Part shown: one piece after another, positions 35,246 through 45,390 of the stretch | Numbering within the stretch: position 1 is the first letter of the stretch | How the letters are laid out: each line of letters opens with the position of its first letter | Assembly: GCA_024236295.1 (NCBI GenBank) | Contig: JACKKT010000001.1 | Coordinates: 1 to 64,000 of the forward strand | DNA length: 64,000 nucleotides | Direction of reading: 5' to 3' | From: Kordiimonadaceae bacterium | Lineage (GTDB): Bacteria; Pseudomonadota; Alphaproteobacteria; Sphingomonadales; Emcibacteraceae | Position numbers and translations under genes: made by a program | Notes under the pieces: generated by a model | What the model was told of the DNA's origin: nothing | Databases searched by the model: none | The model's input: only the letters and a program-made list of their open reading frames with translations

Positions 35246-36142
35246 CTATTTAGGGATTTCTGAAGAAGGGTTTGCCATACGATTATTTTTCTCGCGTCTT
35301 CGCTTCCTGCTGCGTTCCAGGATTTCTTCCTGCCATTGAAACAGATTAAGTTCGATGAATACGAAAGCGAGGATCCAGAGCATCGCATCCCAGAATTCAA
35401 GGAATGATCCATCAATACCCCAGTATATGGCACAGGCGAGCATGGTGATGTAAATTATAGTTTTGATAAACAGAAATGTTTTGATCAATGGTTTATAGAC
35501 GATCTGCTTTAGCTGATACCAGACTTCGATTTCCAGAATGGCAACAATTAAAAGCCATGAAAAACTGTTGATAACATCGGTCCACGCCAGTTGCTGTGCC
35601 TTCTTCATGGTGTCCAGGTCAGCGAATAAACTATAATGGTTAAGCGAAAAGAGCGCCTTTCCCTGAAAAGACTGGCAATTCTCAATGGTAAGGGAAGTAT
35701 ATCCGTTTACACGATCGATAAACGACCACTCTGACCCGGCAAGGGAACATATATTGTCAATTTTCATAGGCGAGGTATCATAAAACATCAAAAGCCTTAA
35801 GGCATAGTTGTAACAGACTATAATAATTGCGATGTAGCAAAGACTTCGGATCGTTAGAAGTGAATTTTTCAGTAGATTATTTTTCAAAGCTTCATCGGAA
35901 AGTAACCAGGTTTCCAATTCAAACAGGATTAACAAAATTGTCCAGACCAGCGTGTCAATGGTTGTGTTAAAGGTTTTCAAAATTTCTTCGAGCGGTACAC
36001 TGCCGGCAAATAAATGTGATGACGCCAGCCATTCATCTCTAAAAAATAAAAAAATATTTGATAGTAGCATCAAATAGATTGAATATTTGAATAAGCCGTA
36101 AAGAAACGATCTTTTATCAAGCTGATCAGAAATGAAACCCAT
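35246..36142 (-). CDS. Six-helix membrane protein built from three repeats, function unknown
   Basis: 298 residues with no recognised family. Six hydrophobic segments pair up as A-B, A-B, A-B. The second helix of each pair carries the same spacing W-x7-E-x-(E/N)-x-(W/F): W67/E75/E77/W79, W196/E204/E206/W208, W256/E264/N266/F268. The first helices share (K/R)-x3-Y (K19/Y23, R99/Y103, K227/Y231). The middle repeat holds a ~60-residue loop with Cys132 and Cys156 that could form a disulfide outside the membrane. A basic tail (RSRKRRREKNNR) ends the protein, favouring a cytoplasmic C-terminus. The acidic residues inside helices suggest ion or metal contact; this is speculation. Confidence 0.75.
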   Translation of the reverse strand: MGFISDQLDKRSFLYGLFKYSIYLMLLSNIFLFFRDEWLASSHLFAGSVPLEEILKTFNTTIDTLVWTILLILFELETWLLSDEALKNNLLKNSLLTIRSLCYIAIIIVCYNYALRLLMFYDTSPMKIDNICSLAGSEWSFIDRVNGYTSLTIENCQSFQGKALFSLNHYSLFADLDTMKKAQQLAWTDVINSFSWLLIVAILEIEVWYQLKQIVYKPLIKTFLFIKTIIYITMLACAIYWGIDGSFLEFWDAMLWILAFVFIELNLFQWQEEILERSRKRRREKNNRMANPSSEIPK

Positions 36143-36367
36143 TGTCTTTACTCACCAATTAAAAGCAGATTATGCTTTTCAGACAAAAATTAAATGTAAA
36201 GTTTCAATCAAATATTATTGTTAATTTGATAAATGAGCAGGTAAAGCCATTTCAGTCAAAATGCAAAAGAAAAATGTATTTTAAAATTAATTTTTTTATC
36301 AAGTCCTGTGTTTGCGTGATTGAAAGGCTATCTAGAATGAAAGATGGCGCATATTTTGACACCCTTG

Positions 36368-38347
36368 TTAAATATCCAGCTCTTCGACTTTATCAGCATT
36401 TTCCTGAATAAACTGGAAACGAAGTTCGGGTTTCTTACCCATCAGCTGATCAACTTTTTCCGCCGTTTCAAGACGCGTACCTTCCTCGATAACCACCCTG
36501 AGCAAAGTTCGCTTTCCCCGCACCATAGTGGTTTCCTTAAGTTGTGAGGCGGGCATTTCACCAAGGCCCTTAAAGCGGCTGACTTCAATCTTTCCGCGAC
36601 CGGTAAATTCCGTTGCCATTAGCTCGTTTTTATGATCATCATCACGGGCATAATGCACATTACCGCCCTGGGCGATGCGGTAAAGGGGCGGCTGGGCAAG
36701 ATAAAGGTGCCCGCCTTTGATAAGTTCAGGCATTTCCTGATAAAACATGGTAATCAGCAATGTCGCGATATGGGCACCATCAACATCGGCATCGGTCATG
36801 ATGATGACCCGTTCGTATCTTAAGTCTTCTTCCTTATATTTATCACCGATCCCGCAACCAAGAGCCTGATTAATATCTGCAATTTCCTGATTGGCGCGAA
36901 TTTTATCACGTGTGGCGCTAGCCACATTGAGGATTTTACCGCGGATCGGCAATATGGCCTGGGTCTTCCTGTCTCTGGCCTGTTTGGCGGAACCACCGGC
37001 ACTATCGCCTTCCACGATATAAATTTCCGTGCCTGTCGCATCACCGTTACTGCAATCGGCCAGTTTTCCAGGTAATCGCAGTTTTCTTTTGCTTGTGGCG
37101 CTGACCCTTTTGACTTCCTTTTCAGCGCGGCGACGTAAACGTTCATCCATGCGTTCAAGTGCCCAACCCAGCAGGTCATTGGCCATAGCGGGCGAGCCAC
37201 TTAACCAGTGGTCAAAATGGTCCCGCAGAGCGTTTTCAGTCAGCCTTAACGCTTCCGGGTTGGTCAGTTTGTCTTTGGTCTGACCCTGGAATTGCGGATT
37301 TTTAATAAAGAGGGATATCAGTACGCAAGCGCCATTAAAAATGTCATCCCCGGTTAGTCCGGCGGCCTTTTTATTGCCGATCAGCTCGCCATAGGCTTTT
37401 ATTCCTTTGAGAAGCGCGGCACGTACGCCGCTTTCATGGGTGCCGCCTTGCGGTGTCGGTACCGTATTGGTATAGGATGAAATGCTGCCTTCGCCATATT
37501 CGGGCCAGGTGATGGCCCATTCAATTTGTCCAGCCTCATCGGCAAGTGGTACTTTACCGTAAAAATTTTCCGCTGTTACCAGACTTCTTTTTTCTGTAAG
37601 GGACGTCAGATAATCATTAAGTCCACCAGGAAAGTGCAGGGTTTCCCGCTCAGGAATGGTGTCTTTTTCTTTTTCACCAATGAGCGATGGATCACATTGC
37701 CAGCGAATTTCAATCCCTTTAAAAAGATAGGCTTTAGACCGGGCCAGTTTATAAAGGATGGAGGGTTTGAAATTTGTTTTTCCTTTACCGAATATTTCAT
37801 GGTCCGGAAGAAAAGTAATCTTGGTTCCACGCCGATTATTGGTTGGGCCAAGATTGGTAATTTTTGTTTGCGGCTTGCCACGGGAAAAGCTCTGGGTCCA
37901 GATCTGTTTGTCCTGCGCCACTTCAACATCGACCCATTCCGAAAGGGCATTGACCACCGATATGCCAACCCCGTGAAGACCGCCCGATGTTTCATATACC
38001 TTGCTGTTAAATTTACCCCCTGAATGCAGGGTGGTAAAAATGACTTCCAGCGCTGATTTATCTTTAAATTTGGGGTGGGGATCAACCGGAATACCGCGAC
38101 CGTTATCGGTAATGGTCACCGACCCATCACCATTCATGGTAAGTTCAATGCGTGTAGCAAAACCAGCCACGGCTTCGTCCATACTGTTATCAAGCACTTC
38201 AGAAACAAGATGATGCAGGGCCCGCTCATCCGTGCCGCCCACATACATTCCCGGGCGCAGGCGCACCGGTTCAAGCCCTTCAAGGACTTCGATATCTTTT
38301 GCAGAATAATCGGCCGTTACAGTTGCCGCTTCAAACAGGTCAGTCAT
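36368..38347 (-). CDS. parE: DNA topoisomerase IV subunit B
   Basis: 659 residues. This type II topoisomerase ATPase subunit decatenates daughter chromosomes with ParC. The GHKL ATPase motifs are EVLDNSMDEAVAG, TDNGRGIPVD and SGGLHGVGISVVNAL. The Toprim domain has EGDSAGGSAKQARDRKTQAI and MTDADVDGAHIATL, and RFKGLGEMP lies near the end. The length and the lack of a GyrB-type insertion favour ParE over GyrB. Confidence 0.94.
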   Translation of the reverse strand: MTDLFEAATVTADYSAKDIEVLEGLEPVRLRPGMYVGGTDERALHHLVSEVLDNSMDEAVAGFATRIELTMNGDGSVTITDNGRGIPVDPHPKFKDKSALEVIFTTLHSGGKFNSKVYETSGGLHGVGISVVNALSEWVDVEVAQDKQIWTQSFSRGKPQTKITNLGPTNNRRGTKITFLPDHEIFGKGKTNFKPSILYKLARSKAYLFKGIEIRWQCDPSLIGEKEKDTIPERETLHFPGGLNDYLTSLTEKRSLVTAENFYGKVPLADEAGQIEWAITWPEYGEGSISSYTNTVPTPQGGTHESGVRAALLKGIKAYGELIGNKKAAGLTGDDIFNGACVLISLFIKNPQFQGQTKDKLTNPEALRLTENALRDHFDHWLSGSPAMANDLLGWALERMDERLRRRAEKEVKRVSATSKRKLRLPGKLADCSNGDATGTEIYIVEGDSAGGSAKQARDRKTQAILPIRGKILNVASATRDKIRANQEIADINQALGCGIGDKYKEEDLRYERVIIMTDADVDGAHIATLLITMFYQEMPELIKGGHLYLAQPPLYRIAQGGNVHYARDDDHKNELMATEFTGRGKIEVSRFKGLGEMPASQLKETTMVRGKRTLLRVVIEEGTRLETAEKVDQLMGKKPELRFQFIQENADKVEELDI

Positions 38348-38497
38348 GTTTTTTTAAAGCTCTTATTAAATCACTTTTAATATATTTGGTTACACTATAG
38401 AGTATGAATTCAAATTCACAACACCCAGATATTGATTTATTTTGTTTTTTTGACGTAAAAATATTGAAACATGATAATCCGACAAAATTAAGATAGC

Positions 38498-39538
38498 ATG
38501 AGCCACACTCCCCCGAAAAGAAAAAGACAAAAAAACACTATAATCAGATATCTGATGATGTGTTTTTACTTTGTTTTTATCGGATTCTGCATGGTTGGAA
38601 TCTGGCTTAAATGGGACGCGACAATGGGCCCAGAAAAAAATTATACCACTCATGTTTATGAAGAGGGGCTGGATGCGGTAACGGTCGCAGTGCCGCTGCC
38701 GGATGAGGGCAAAAAGGAAAGCTTTCTTGAACGTCTGACCCGCCGCACAGCGAAAAAGCCAGCACCTGTAATTCAGCCGGAAAGAAATGATCGTGCTGAA
38801 CAGACGTGGCAGAAATTTGCTGCTCATCCAGTTAATGTTCCTGCCGGAAATGCTGAAATTATTCTGGTGATTGATGACCTGGGGATCGTCAAGGGTACAA
38901 CAAAACAGATGATTGAAATGAATGTGCCTCTGACATTATCATTTCTGCCATATGCAACCGAAATTGCGGCACAGGTTAATGAAGCCTACAAAAAAGGCCA
39001 TGACATTCTTGTTCATATCCCGATGGAGCCAAAGGGCAAGGCAGACCCAGGCCCACATGCACTGCTTTCCTCCACATCTGCGGGTAAGCAGATGGAAAGC
39101 ATTGATTATAATCTGGGGCAGTTTTCCAATTATATTGGTATCAACAATCATATGGGTAGCCGCTTTACCGAAGATGAAGAAGCGGTAAATCGTTTTCTTG
39201 ATGTGATTAAAGATAAGGGCCTTCTGGTTTTAGACAGCAAGACCACAGCAAACAGTCAACTGGAAAAGCTGGCTATTGAAAAAAATATACCAGTTACCGA
39301 GCGTGATGTGTTTCTGGATAATGAACAGGATATTAAGTATATTCAAGGTCAGCTTGGAAAACTTGAAAGGATTGCCAAACGTGACGGTTCCGCCCTGGCG
39401 ATTGGCCATCCTTATGCCCAAACGGTGGCAGCCCTTAAAGAATGGATACCTACGCTCGCCGAAAAAGGCATCACTATAATCCCCATTTCGCAAAAGGTCA
39501 GGGAAAAATACGCCAGTACCAGCCTAGCTGCCGATTAA
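38498..39538 (+). CDS. Divergent polysaccharide deacetylase family protein (YibQ-like)
   Basis: 346 residues. A short basic N-terminus and one transmembrane helix (~22-42, FYFVFIGFCMVGIWLKW) anchor a periplasmic domain from ~115. The domain has EIILVIDDLG (catalytic Asp pair), ILVHIPMEPKG, INNHMGSRFT and LAIGHPYAQT, the set that defines the YibQ/DUF610 divergent deacetylase family. The function in the family is unclear; it often sits beside envelope or cell-division genes. Divergent from parE; its stop overlaps the convergent gnd-like gene by 4 bases. Confidence 0.9.
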   Translation: MSHTPPKRKRQKNTIIRYLMMCFYFVFIGFCMVGIWLKWDATMGPEKNYTTHVYEEGLDAVTVAVPLPDEGKKESFLERLTRRTAKKPAPVIQPERNDRAEQTWQKFAAHPVNVPAGNAEIILVIDDLGIVKGTTKQMIEMNVPLTLSFLPYATEIAAQVNEAYKKGHDILVHIPMEPKGKADPGPHALLSSTSAGKQMESIDYNLGQFSNYIGINNHMGSRFTEDEEAVNRFLDVIKDKGLLVLDSKTTANSQLEKLAIEKNIPVTERDVFLDNEQDIKYIQGQLGKLERIAKRDGSALAIGHPYAQTVAALKEWIPTLAEKGITIIPISQKVREKYASTSLAAD

Positions 39539-40437
39539 TCTTTCTTTTTAACGCTGTGGCCGCCGAACTGGTTACGCAAGGCGGAGACCACCTGACCGGT
39601 ATAGCTTGGGTTACCAGTTGAATCGATCCGAAATTGCAGCGAGGCTTCAATAACCGGGGCAGGGACGCCCTCATTTTTTGCGGCTTCAACCGTCCAGAGC
39701 CCTTCACCGCTGTGGGAAACCTCTCCCGATATGGCGGCAAGTTCAACGCCTTCTTCCTGATAAGCCTTTTGAAGCCAGCCGACAAGCCGGCTTTCAATAA
39801 CACTGCCGTTATTATAAATGCGCGAGACTTCAGCAAGATCCAGATCAAAAGGGCTTTTCTGCAATATCTCAAACCCTTCGCCAATTGCCTGCATCATACC
39901 ATATTCAATGCCGTTATGAACCATTTTGACAAAATGTCCGGCGCCGGTTTTTCCCATATAGGCGTAGCCGTTTTCAGTGCTTAAATCTTTAAAAAGCTGT
40001 TCGTATTTTTGAAATTTTTCATGGTCCCCGCCGATCATCATACAGGCGCCATTTCGTGCCCCCGATGGACCGCCACTGGTGCCGACATCCATGAAAATAA
40101 GTCCTTTTTCCTGAAGCTCGTTTCCGCGTCTGACGGTTTCCTGAAAATTTGAATTGCCACCATCCATAATGACATCGCCGGGATTTAAAATACCGGAAAG
40201 GTCCGATAAGACCTGATCAACCACATTATGCGGGACCATCATCCAGATAAATTTCTCGCCCGGCAGTTTCTCAGCAAATTCAGATAAATTTTCGACTGTT
40301 TCGGCGCCTGCTGCCTGCGCTTCCAGGCGTGCCCTTTCGTTGGGGTCGGTTGCAACCACCTCGTGACCATGATCAAGCAGGCGTTTGACCATTGCCTGTC
40401 CCATTTTTCCAAGGCCGATATATCCGATCTTCATCAT
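39535..40437 (-). CDS. 6-phosphogluconate dehydrogenase, short type
   Basis: 300 residues, much shorter than the ~470 of the common enzyme but normal for the short YqeC/GntZ-like decarboxylating type. It has the Rossmann motif GYIGLGKMGQAMVKRL, the substrate loop GGPSGARNGACMM (~112-124) and the catalytic-Lys motif GHFVKMVHNGIEYG. Helices in the C-terminal domain follow. It converts 6-phosphogluconate to ribulose 5-phosphate, probably with NAD. ATG at 40437 or, with better spacing from AAGGA, at 40434. It lies 23 bp after trpE on the same strand. Confidence 0.9.
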   Translation of the reverse strand: MMKIGYIGLGKMGQAMVKRLLDHGHEVVATDPNERARLEAQAAGAETVENLSEFAEKLPGEKFIWMMVPHNVVDQVLSDLSGILNPGDVIMDGGNSNFQETVRRGNELQEKGLIFMDVGTSGGPSGARNGACMMIGGDHEKFQKYEQLFKDLSTENGYAYMGKTGAGHFVKMVHNGIEYGMMQAIGEGFEILQKSPFDLDLAEVSRIYNNGSVIESRLVGWLQKAYQEEGVELAAISGEVSHSGEGLWTVEAAKNEGVPAPVIEASLQFRIDSTGNPSYTGQVVSALRNQFGGHSVKKKD

Positions 40438-40460
40438 AAATTCCTTAAATTAAGCCGTGG

Positions 40461-41984
40461 TTATTGAATGACTTTGTCCGAACCGGCAAAATGAACTGCT
40501 TCCTCAGCGGCTCTGACAAGGGCGCGGGCTTTTGCTTCGCATTCAGCATATTCGGATTGCCATGTGCTGTCTGCTACCACACCGGCACCAGCCTGAATAT
40601 ACATCATACCATCTTTTACAATCGCTGTCCGTAGGGTAATACAGGTATCCATGCTACCATCCGCAGAAAAATAGCCGACGGCACCTGCATAAATACCGCG
40701 TTTTTCAATTTCAAGTTCATCTATTATTTCCATTGCCCTGACCTTGGGCGCACCACTGACCGTTCCCGCCGGAAAACCGGCGGACAATGCTTTTAATGCA
40801 TCATACTCTTCGCGGATTTCCCCGCGCACGTTCGAAACAATATGCATGACATGGGAATAATATTCGATGATCATTTTTTCGGTAAGTTCAACCGTTCCTA
40901 CTTTTGACACACGGCCGACATCATTACGGCCAAGATCAAGCAACATAAGATGCTCTGCACATTCCTTTGGATCAGCGAGCAAATCTTTTGCGTTTTGCAA
41001 GTCTTCGGTTGCATTTTTGCCACGTGGCCGGGTTCCGGCAATTGGGCGGATAGTAACTTCATCATCACGCAGCCTGACCAGTATTTCCGGACTTGACCCG
41101 ACAATGGAAAAATCACCCATATTAAGATAAAAAAGAAACGGTGACGGGTTTGTGCGCCTCAGCGCGCGGTAAAGAGTGAAGGGCGGCAGTTCAAAGGGAA
41201 GCGAGAAACGCTGGGATAAAACCACCTGAAAAATATCTCCGGCTTTGATATATTCCTGAGCGCGTGCAACCATATCTGCATATTGCTCTTTTGAAGTATT
41301 GGATTTTGGCTTGGCGGGATGATGTGTCCCATCCATATTATGGCGGCTGATTTCAAGCGGTCTGGAAAGAGCACTGATGATGTCATTAAGCCGTTCTTCC
41401 GCGCGTAAATAGGCGGTAACCGCACTGACAGTATCTGTGGGACGAACAGGTGTGACAATTGTGATCAGATCGGTGATACTGTCAAATACGATCATGATAG
41501 TTGGTCGCATGAATATACTGTCCGGCGTGCCCAGGATATTTTCCTTGGCTTCGGGCAGTTTTTCCATCAGCCTGACCATGTCATAGCCCATATATCCTAT
41601 AAGACCAGCGGCACTTGGCGGCATATTTTCCGGCAAATCAATCAGGCTTTCATCAAACAGATCACGAAGGCTATCAAGGGACGGTTTTTCTTCGTCTGTA
41701 AAATCCTCTTCACTTACGCCGCCCAGCGTTTTCCGGTTTATCTGTGCGTGTTCACCCGTACAGCGCCAGACCACATCCGGTTTTAAACCGATAAATGTAT
41801 ACCGGCCGCGGATAGCACCGCCCTCAACCGATTCAAGTAGGCTGGTATATTCTTCATTACGGGCCAGTTTCAGGTAGGCGCTGACCGAGGTTTCAAGATC
41901 AGCGACCAAAGTCGTCCAAAGCACCTGAGCTTTCCCGGCATTATATGACTTTATAAAGTCAGACTGTTCCGGAAATACTGACAT
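40461..41984 (-). CDS. trpE: Anthranilate synthase component I
   Basis: 507 residues. It makes anthranilate from chorismate with ammonia supplied by TrpG, which is not in the window. The N-terminal regulatory half contains LLESVEGGAIRGRYTFIG (tryptophan-binding LLES element). The chorismate-binding half has FQVVLSQRFSLPFE, IAGTRPRGKN, HLMLLDLGRNDVGRV, FPAGTVSGAPKVRAM and the C-terminal IQAGAGVVADS. Its ATG overlaps the stop of the upstream foldase gene (TAATG), so the two are translationally coupled. Confidence 0.95.
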   Translation of the reverse strand: MSVFPEQSDFIKSYNAGKAQVLWTTLVADLETSVSAYLKLARNEEYTSLLESVEGGAIRGRYTFIGLKPDVVWRCTGEHAQINRKTLGGVSEEDFTDEEKPSLDSLRDLFDESLIDLPENMPPSAAGLIGYMGYDMVRLMEKLPEAKENILGTPDSIFMRPTIMIVFDSITDLITIVTPVRPTDTVSAVTAYLRAEERLNDIISALSRPLEISRHNMDGTHHPAKPKSNTSKEQYADMVARAQEYIKAGDIFQVVLSQRFSLPFELPPFTLYRALRRTNPSPFLFYLNMGDFSIVGSSPEILVRLRDDEVTIRPIAGTRPRGKNATEDLQNAKDLLADPKECAEHLMLLDLGRNDVGRVSKVGTVELTEKMIIEYYSHVMHIVSNVRGEIREEYDALKALSAGFPAGTVSGAPKVRAMEIIDELEIEKRGIYAGAVGYFSADGSMDTCITLRTAIVKDGMMYIQAGAGVVADSTWQSEYAECEAKARALVRAAEEAVHFAGSDKVIQ

Positions 41985-43912
41985 TATTGTTGTTCAGGGC
42001 CTGCGATCTGCTGCAAAGTTGACTGAATATTTCTGTTATTCATTTCCACCGGCAGAGTATCATATAATCGTGATATATAAGCCCCCATTAGATCATTTTC
42101 ATAAGAAGTTTTAATTTGATTTTTGGTTTCATCAATAGCTGCCTGATCAATATTTTCCGGAAAATCACGGCTTTTTACTCTGACGACAACATATCCATCA
42201 TTGTTTGATGCAGGAATCATTTTAACGGTTCCAATTTTCTGATCAAAAATGCTTGAATGAATTTCTGCTGAAACCGAATTATCATCATTCGATCTGCCAA
42301 CAGTAACTTCATTAACACTTAGCTGACTTAGCAGGCCCGGATATTCGGAAATTGCCATACCGGCATTTTCAGGTTTGCTGAATTCGTCAACAATTTTTGT
42401 TGCATAGTCTGATGCCAGAGTCTCACGGCGGTTCTGGGCCCAGTCTTCTCCTACCTTATCCTTTACATCCTCAAAAGCACGTAATTTGCTTGGCATAATA
42501 TTATCAATTTTGATCATATAAAATTTATTTGAAATTCCTTCAAATAGTTCAAGCTCAGAATCCATGGACAATTTGAATGAATTATCAAGGAAATCGACAA
42601 TCAATGGTAATTCTGTAGAGGCTTTACCGTCCGGGGTCATGCCTTCAACGCTGACGTTGGATACTTTCTTAAGAGGAACATTAATGACATCCGCAATGGT
42701 ATCTATGGCCGATCCGGCGGCAAGTTCATCATCAATTTTATTTCTGACATCATAAAGTGCATCCGTTGCCTTGTTCATTTTAAGGTCGGTGATAATGTCA
42801 TCTTTTACGTTTTCAAAGCTTTCCGAACTGCCTGCATCGATTGAATTTACTTTGAATATGTAAACACCGAAGCCGGTTTCTATCGGGCTAGTATATTCGT
42901 CAAGACCTATACTGAAGAGTGCTTTTGCGGCATCTTCGCCATATAAATCGCCAAATTCTTTTTCTGTCTGTTCACCAAAGGTGCTGTCTTCAGCAGTGTC
43001 GCCGGTCTTATCGGCCAGTACTTCATCAAATGACTTTCCACTTTGCAGATCTTTATAAGCTGCTTCCGCTGTTGCTTCATCATCCATCAGCATTTGTACA
43101 AAACCGCGTTTTTCAGGCTTAGTAAAATCAGCAATGCGAGATTCGTATGAGGCAAGGGCATCTTCGTCACTGATATCTATAGTATCAGCCAGATCACTGG
43201 CAGAAATTTCAAAATAGCTGATATCACGATATTCAGGAGCCATATATTTGTTTGTGTTTTCATCATAATATGTTTTTAGAATTTCGTCATTAACCTCACC
43301 AATGCCTGTCATGGTACTGGCAGGAATGGATAGAATTTCGGAGGTTCTTTGTTCTGAAGCGTATTTCGTAAGAGTTTTTGCTGTAATTTCCGGAGCGACA
43401 ACATCATCAAGTAATGCGTTGAAAAGCTTTGAACGCGCCAGATCCAGCCTTAAAAGATTTTCAAATTCCCGGGTTGAATATCCTTGTGTCCTTGCTATCT
43501 GGTCAAAATAACTACGATTAAAGGTGCCTGTCTGGTCCTGAAAGGCCGGAATACTGAAAATATAATCTCGCAGTTCCTCGTCAGATGTTCTAAGGCCCAG
43601 ATTTTTTGTTTCAACATCATATGACTTTGTTTCAACAAGTCGGGCAACTGCCTGAGCGCCAAGGCCAATCTGAACAGCTAGCTGTCTTGTTATACCTTCA
43701 CCGGCATTTTGCTGTAGTCTGCTGAATTCATTTTCAAATGCCCGGGCAAGATCATTTGGGGTGAGGTCTTCATCACCAACCTTGGCAATTTCAGTTGAAC
43801 CAAGTGTGCTAAGCGGGTCACCAATACCCCATAAAGCAAAACTGACGATTAGGATGGCGAGCAATCCGCCAGCCAACATGGACCCCATGCCTTTTCTGAA
43901 AAAGTCTAACAT
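41984..43912 (-). CDS. PpiD-like membrane-anchored peptidyl-prolyl isomerase/foldase
   Basis: 642 residues. One N-terminal transmembrane helix (~13-32, GSMLAGGLLAILIVSFALWG) anchors a SurA_N-like domain (VGDEDLTPNDLARAFENEFS) and a parvulin-like central domain (~245-345, with DDEATAEAAYKDLQSGKSFD and GLDEYTSPIETGFGVYIFKV). A C-terminal chaperone region follows. PpiD assists proteins leaving the Sec translocon. The order ppiD-trpE is common in alphaproteobacteria, and the stop/start overlap with trpE confirms an operon. It is divergent from tpiA. Confidence 0.9.
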   Translation of the reverse strand: MLDFFRKGMGSMLAGGLLAILIVSFALWGIGDPLSTLGSTEIAKVGDEDLTPNDLARAFENEFSRLQQNAGEGITRQLAVQIGLGAQAVARLVETKSYDVETKNLGLRTSDEELRDYIFSIPAFQDQTGTFNRSYFDQIARTQGYSTREFENLLRLDLARSKLFNALLDDVVAPEITAKTLTKYASEQRTSEILSIPASTMTGIGEVNDEILKTYYDENTNKYMAPEYRDISYFEISASDLADTIDISDEDALASYESRIADFTKPEKRGFVQMLMDDEATAEAAYKDLQSGKSFDEVLADKTGDTAEDSTFGEQTEKEFGDLYGEDAAKALFSIGLDEYTSPIETGFGVYIFKVNSIDAGSSESFENVKDDIITDLKMNKATDALYDVRNKIDDELAAGSAIDTIADVINVPLKKVSNVSVEGMTPDGKASTELPLIVDFLDNSFKLSMDSELELFEGISNKFYMIKIDNIMPSKLRAFEDVKDKVGEDWAQNRRETLASDYATKIVDEFSKPENAGMAISEYPGLLSQLSVNEVTVGRSNDDNSVSAEIHSSIFDQKIGTVKMIPASNNDGYVVVRVKSRDFPENIDQAAIDETKNQIKTSYENDLMGAYISRLYDTLPVEMNNRNIQSTLQQIAGPEQQ

Positions 43913-44109
43913 AAATATTGTTACCTGTTTTTAAGCTTTTTTGTAAGCATTAATTAAATATGCTCTATAAATATAATTGCGGCATAATAGTTACCTGCCT
44001 GCCTAATCGCAACCATAAAAGAGACTAAAAACCAACAATCCATATAGAAAATTAACTAAATTTCTGTTAGGTACATGTTCAATTATTAACAAGAAGGATA
44101 AAATATTCA

Positions 44110-44868
44110 ATGACAGCACCCAAAGCACTTGTTGCCGGAAACTGGAAGATGAACGGACTTAAGGCTTCCGCCAGTGAAATATCTAAGCTCAATACCCTAA
44201 TTCTGGAAAAAGGGGCTAAGTGTGATGTGTTGATTTGTCCGCCCTATACAATGATTAATATTTTGGTCAGTTTAAAGGCAATTAATGTGTCAATAGGGGC
44301 CCAGGACTGTCATATGAATATGAGTGGGGCTCATACAGGCGATATTTCAGCGGAAATGATCAGCGATCTGGGATGTGATTTTATAATCGTTGGACATTCG
44401 GAGCGCCGTGCTGATCACGGTGAAACCAATGAAATTGTGAAAGCAAAGGCGGCCGCTGCACAGTCAGTCGGGGCAACGGCGATTATCTGTGTTGGTGAAA
44501 CGATTGAAGAACGAAAGGCTGGAAAAGCGCTTGAGATAGTAACAGCACAAATTAAGGCATCAATACCAGAGAGTGCGAAAGTGGAAAATACAATAATAGC
44601 TTACGAGCCAGTCTGGGCAATCGGCACTGGTCATACGCCAACGGCAGGAGATGTTGAAGAAGTGCATCTAGCTGTGCGTGAAGTATTACGGGCACGCTTT
44701 GGTGATGGCGGTAACAATATAAGAATTTTATATGGCGGATCTGTTAAAGCTTCAAATGCTTTGGAACTTATGTCCGTTAAGAATGTCAATGGTGCTCTGG
44801 TCGGCGGAGCAAGTCTTAAGGCCGAGGACTTTTACGGTATAATTTCCGCTTATGATAAAATTGGCTAA
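44110..44868 (+). CDS. tpiA: Triosephosphate isomerase
   Basis: 252 residues, the normal length. It interconverts DHAP and glyceraldehyde-3-phosphate. Catalytic elements: GNWKMNG (Asn, Lys), IVGHSERR (His), the Glu in AYEPVWAIGTGHTP with the flexible loop, and ILYGGSVKASN for phosphate binding. It stands before secG and pyrG, as in many alphaproteobacteria. Confidence 0.97.
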   Translation: MTAPKALVAGNWKMNGLKASASEISKLNTLILEKGAKCDVLICPPYTMINILVSLKAINVSIGAQDCHMNMSGAHTGDISAEMISDLGCDFIIVGHSERRADHGETNEIVKAKAAAAQSVGATAIICVGETIEERKAGKALEIVTAQIKASIPESAKVENTIIAYEPVWAIGTGHTPTAGDVEEVHLAVREVLRARFGDGGNNIRILYGGSVKASNALELMSVKNVNGALVGGASLKAEDFYGIISAYDKIG

Positions 44869-44975
44869 TTTTATACTAGCCATTGTTGGTTCTTTAGAGT
44901 AAAAGCCTCTTGTAATTAACATGAATAACGCTATTTATACGTAAAGCGAAATTTAAAAAGATAGAGTAAAATAAG

Positions 44976-45311
44976 ATGGAATCAGTCATTCTTGTTATAC
45001 ATTTGATGTTGGCAGTAGCCCTTGTCATAACTGTATTGCTGCAACAATCAGAAGGCGGCGCCCTTGGAATTGGTGGTGGCCCTACAAGTATGATGAGTAG
45101 TCGTTCGGCGGCGAATCTTCTGACCCGGATGACAACAATTATTGCGGGTTGTTTTTTTGTGACCACGCTTTTGCTGGCTTGGATGGCTGAGCAGGACGCA
45201 TCAAGAACATCAGTTCTTGATGGTGTGACCCCCCCGGCAGCAGAGCAAACGGTTCCTGAAGTTCCTGAAGCACAATCGGATAATGCTCCTCAGGTCCCCG
45301 TTTCAAATTAA
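44976..45311 (+). CDS. secG: Preprotein translocase subunit SecG
   Basis: 111 residues. Two transmembrane helices (~4-22 and ~50-70) flank a glycine-rich loop, EGGALGIGGGPTSMMSSRSA, the SecG hallmark. The C-terminal tail (~75-111) is proline/glutamate-rich and unconserved. SecG aids SecYEG-mediated export. A strong terminator follows. Confidence 0.93.
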   Translation: MESVILVIHLMLAVALVITVLLQQSEGGALGIGGGPTSMMSSRSAANLLTRMTTIIAGCFFVTTLLLAWMAEQDASRTSVLDGVTPPAAEQTVPEVPEAQSDNAPQVPVSN

Positions 45312-45315
45312 TATC

Positions 45316-45346
45316 AAGCGGTACCCCCGGTGCCGCTTCATTTTTT
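45316..45346 (+). terminator. Rho-independent terminator after secG
   Basis: AAGCGGTACC (45316-45325), loop CCC, GGTGCCGCTT (45329-45338) with one T-G pair, then CATTTTTT. It separates tpiA-secG from pyrG-eno. Confidence 0.9.
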
Positions 45347-45390
45347 AGTTAAATAAAATTTAGTTTATATTTCTGGATAGCAAATAACTA

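Noticed and set aside
38390..38827. 145-codon minus-strand frame upstream of and across the deacetylase gene start
   Set aside because: It overlaps the N-terminal coding part of the deacetylase, and its translation has no domain or coherent membrane pattern.
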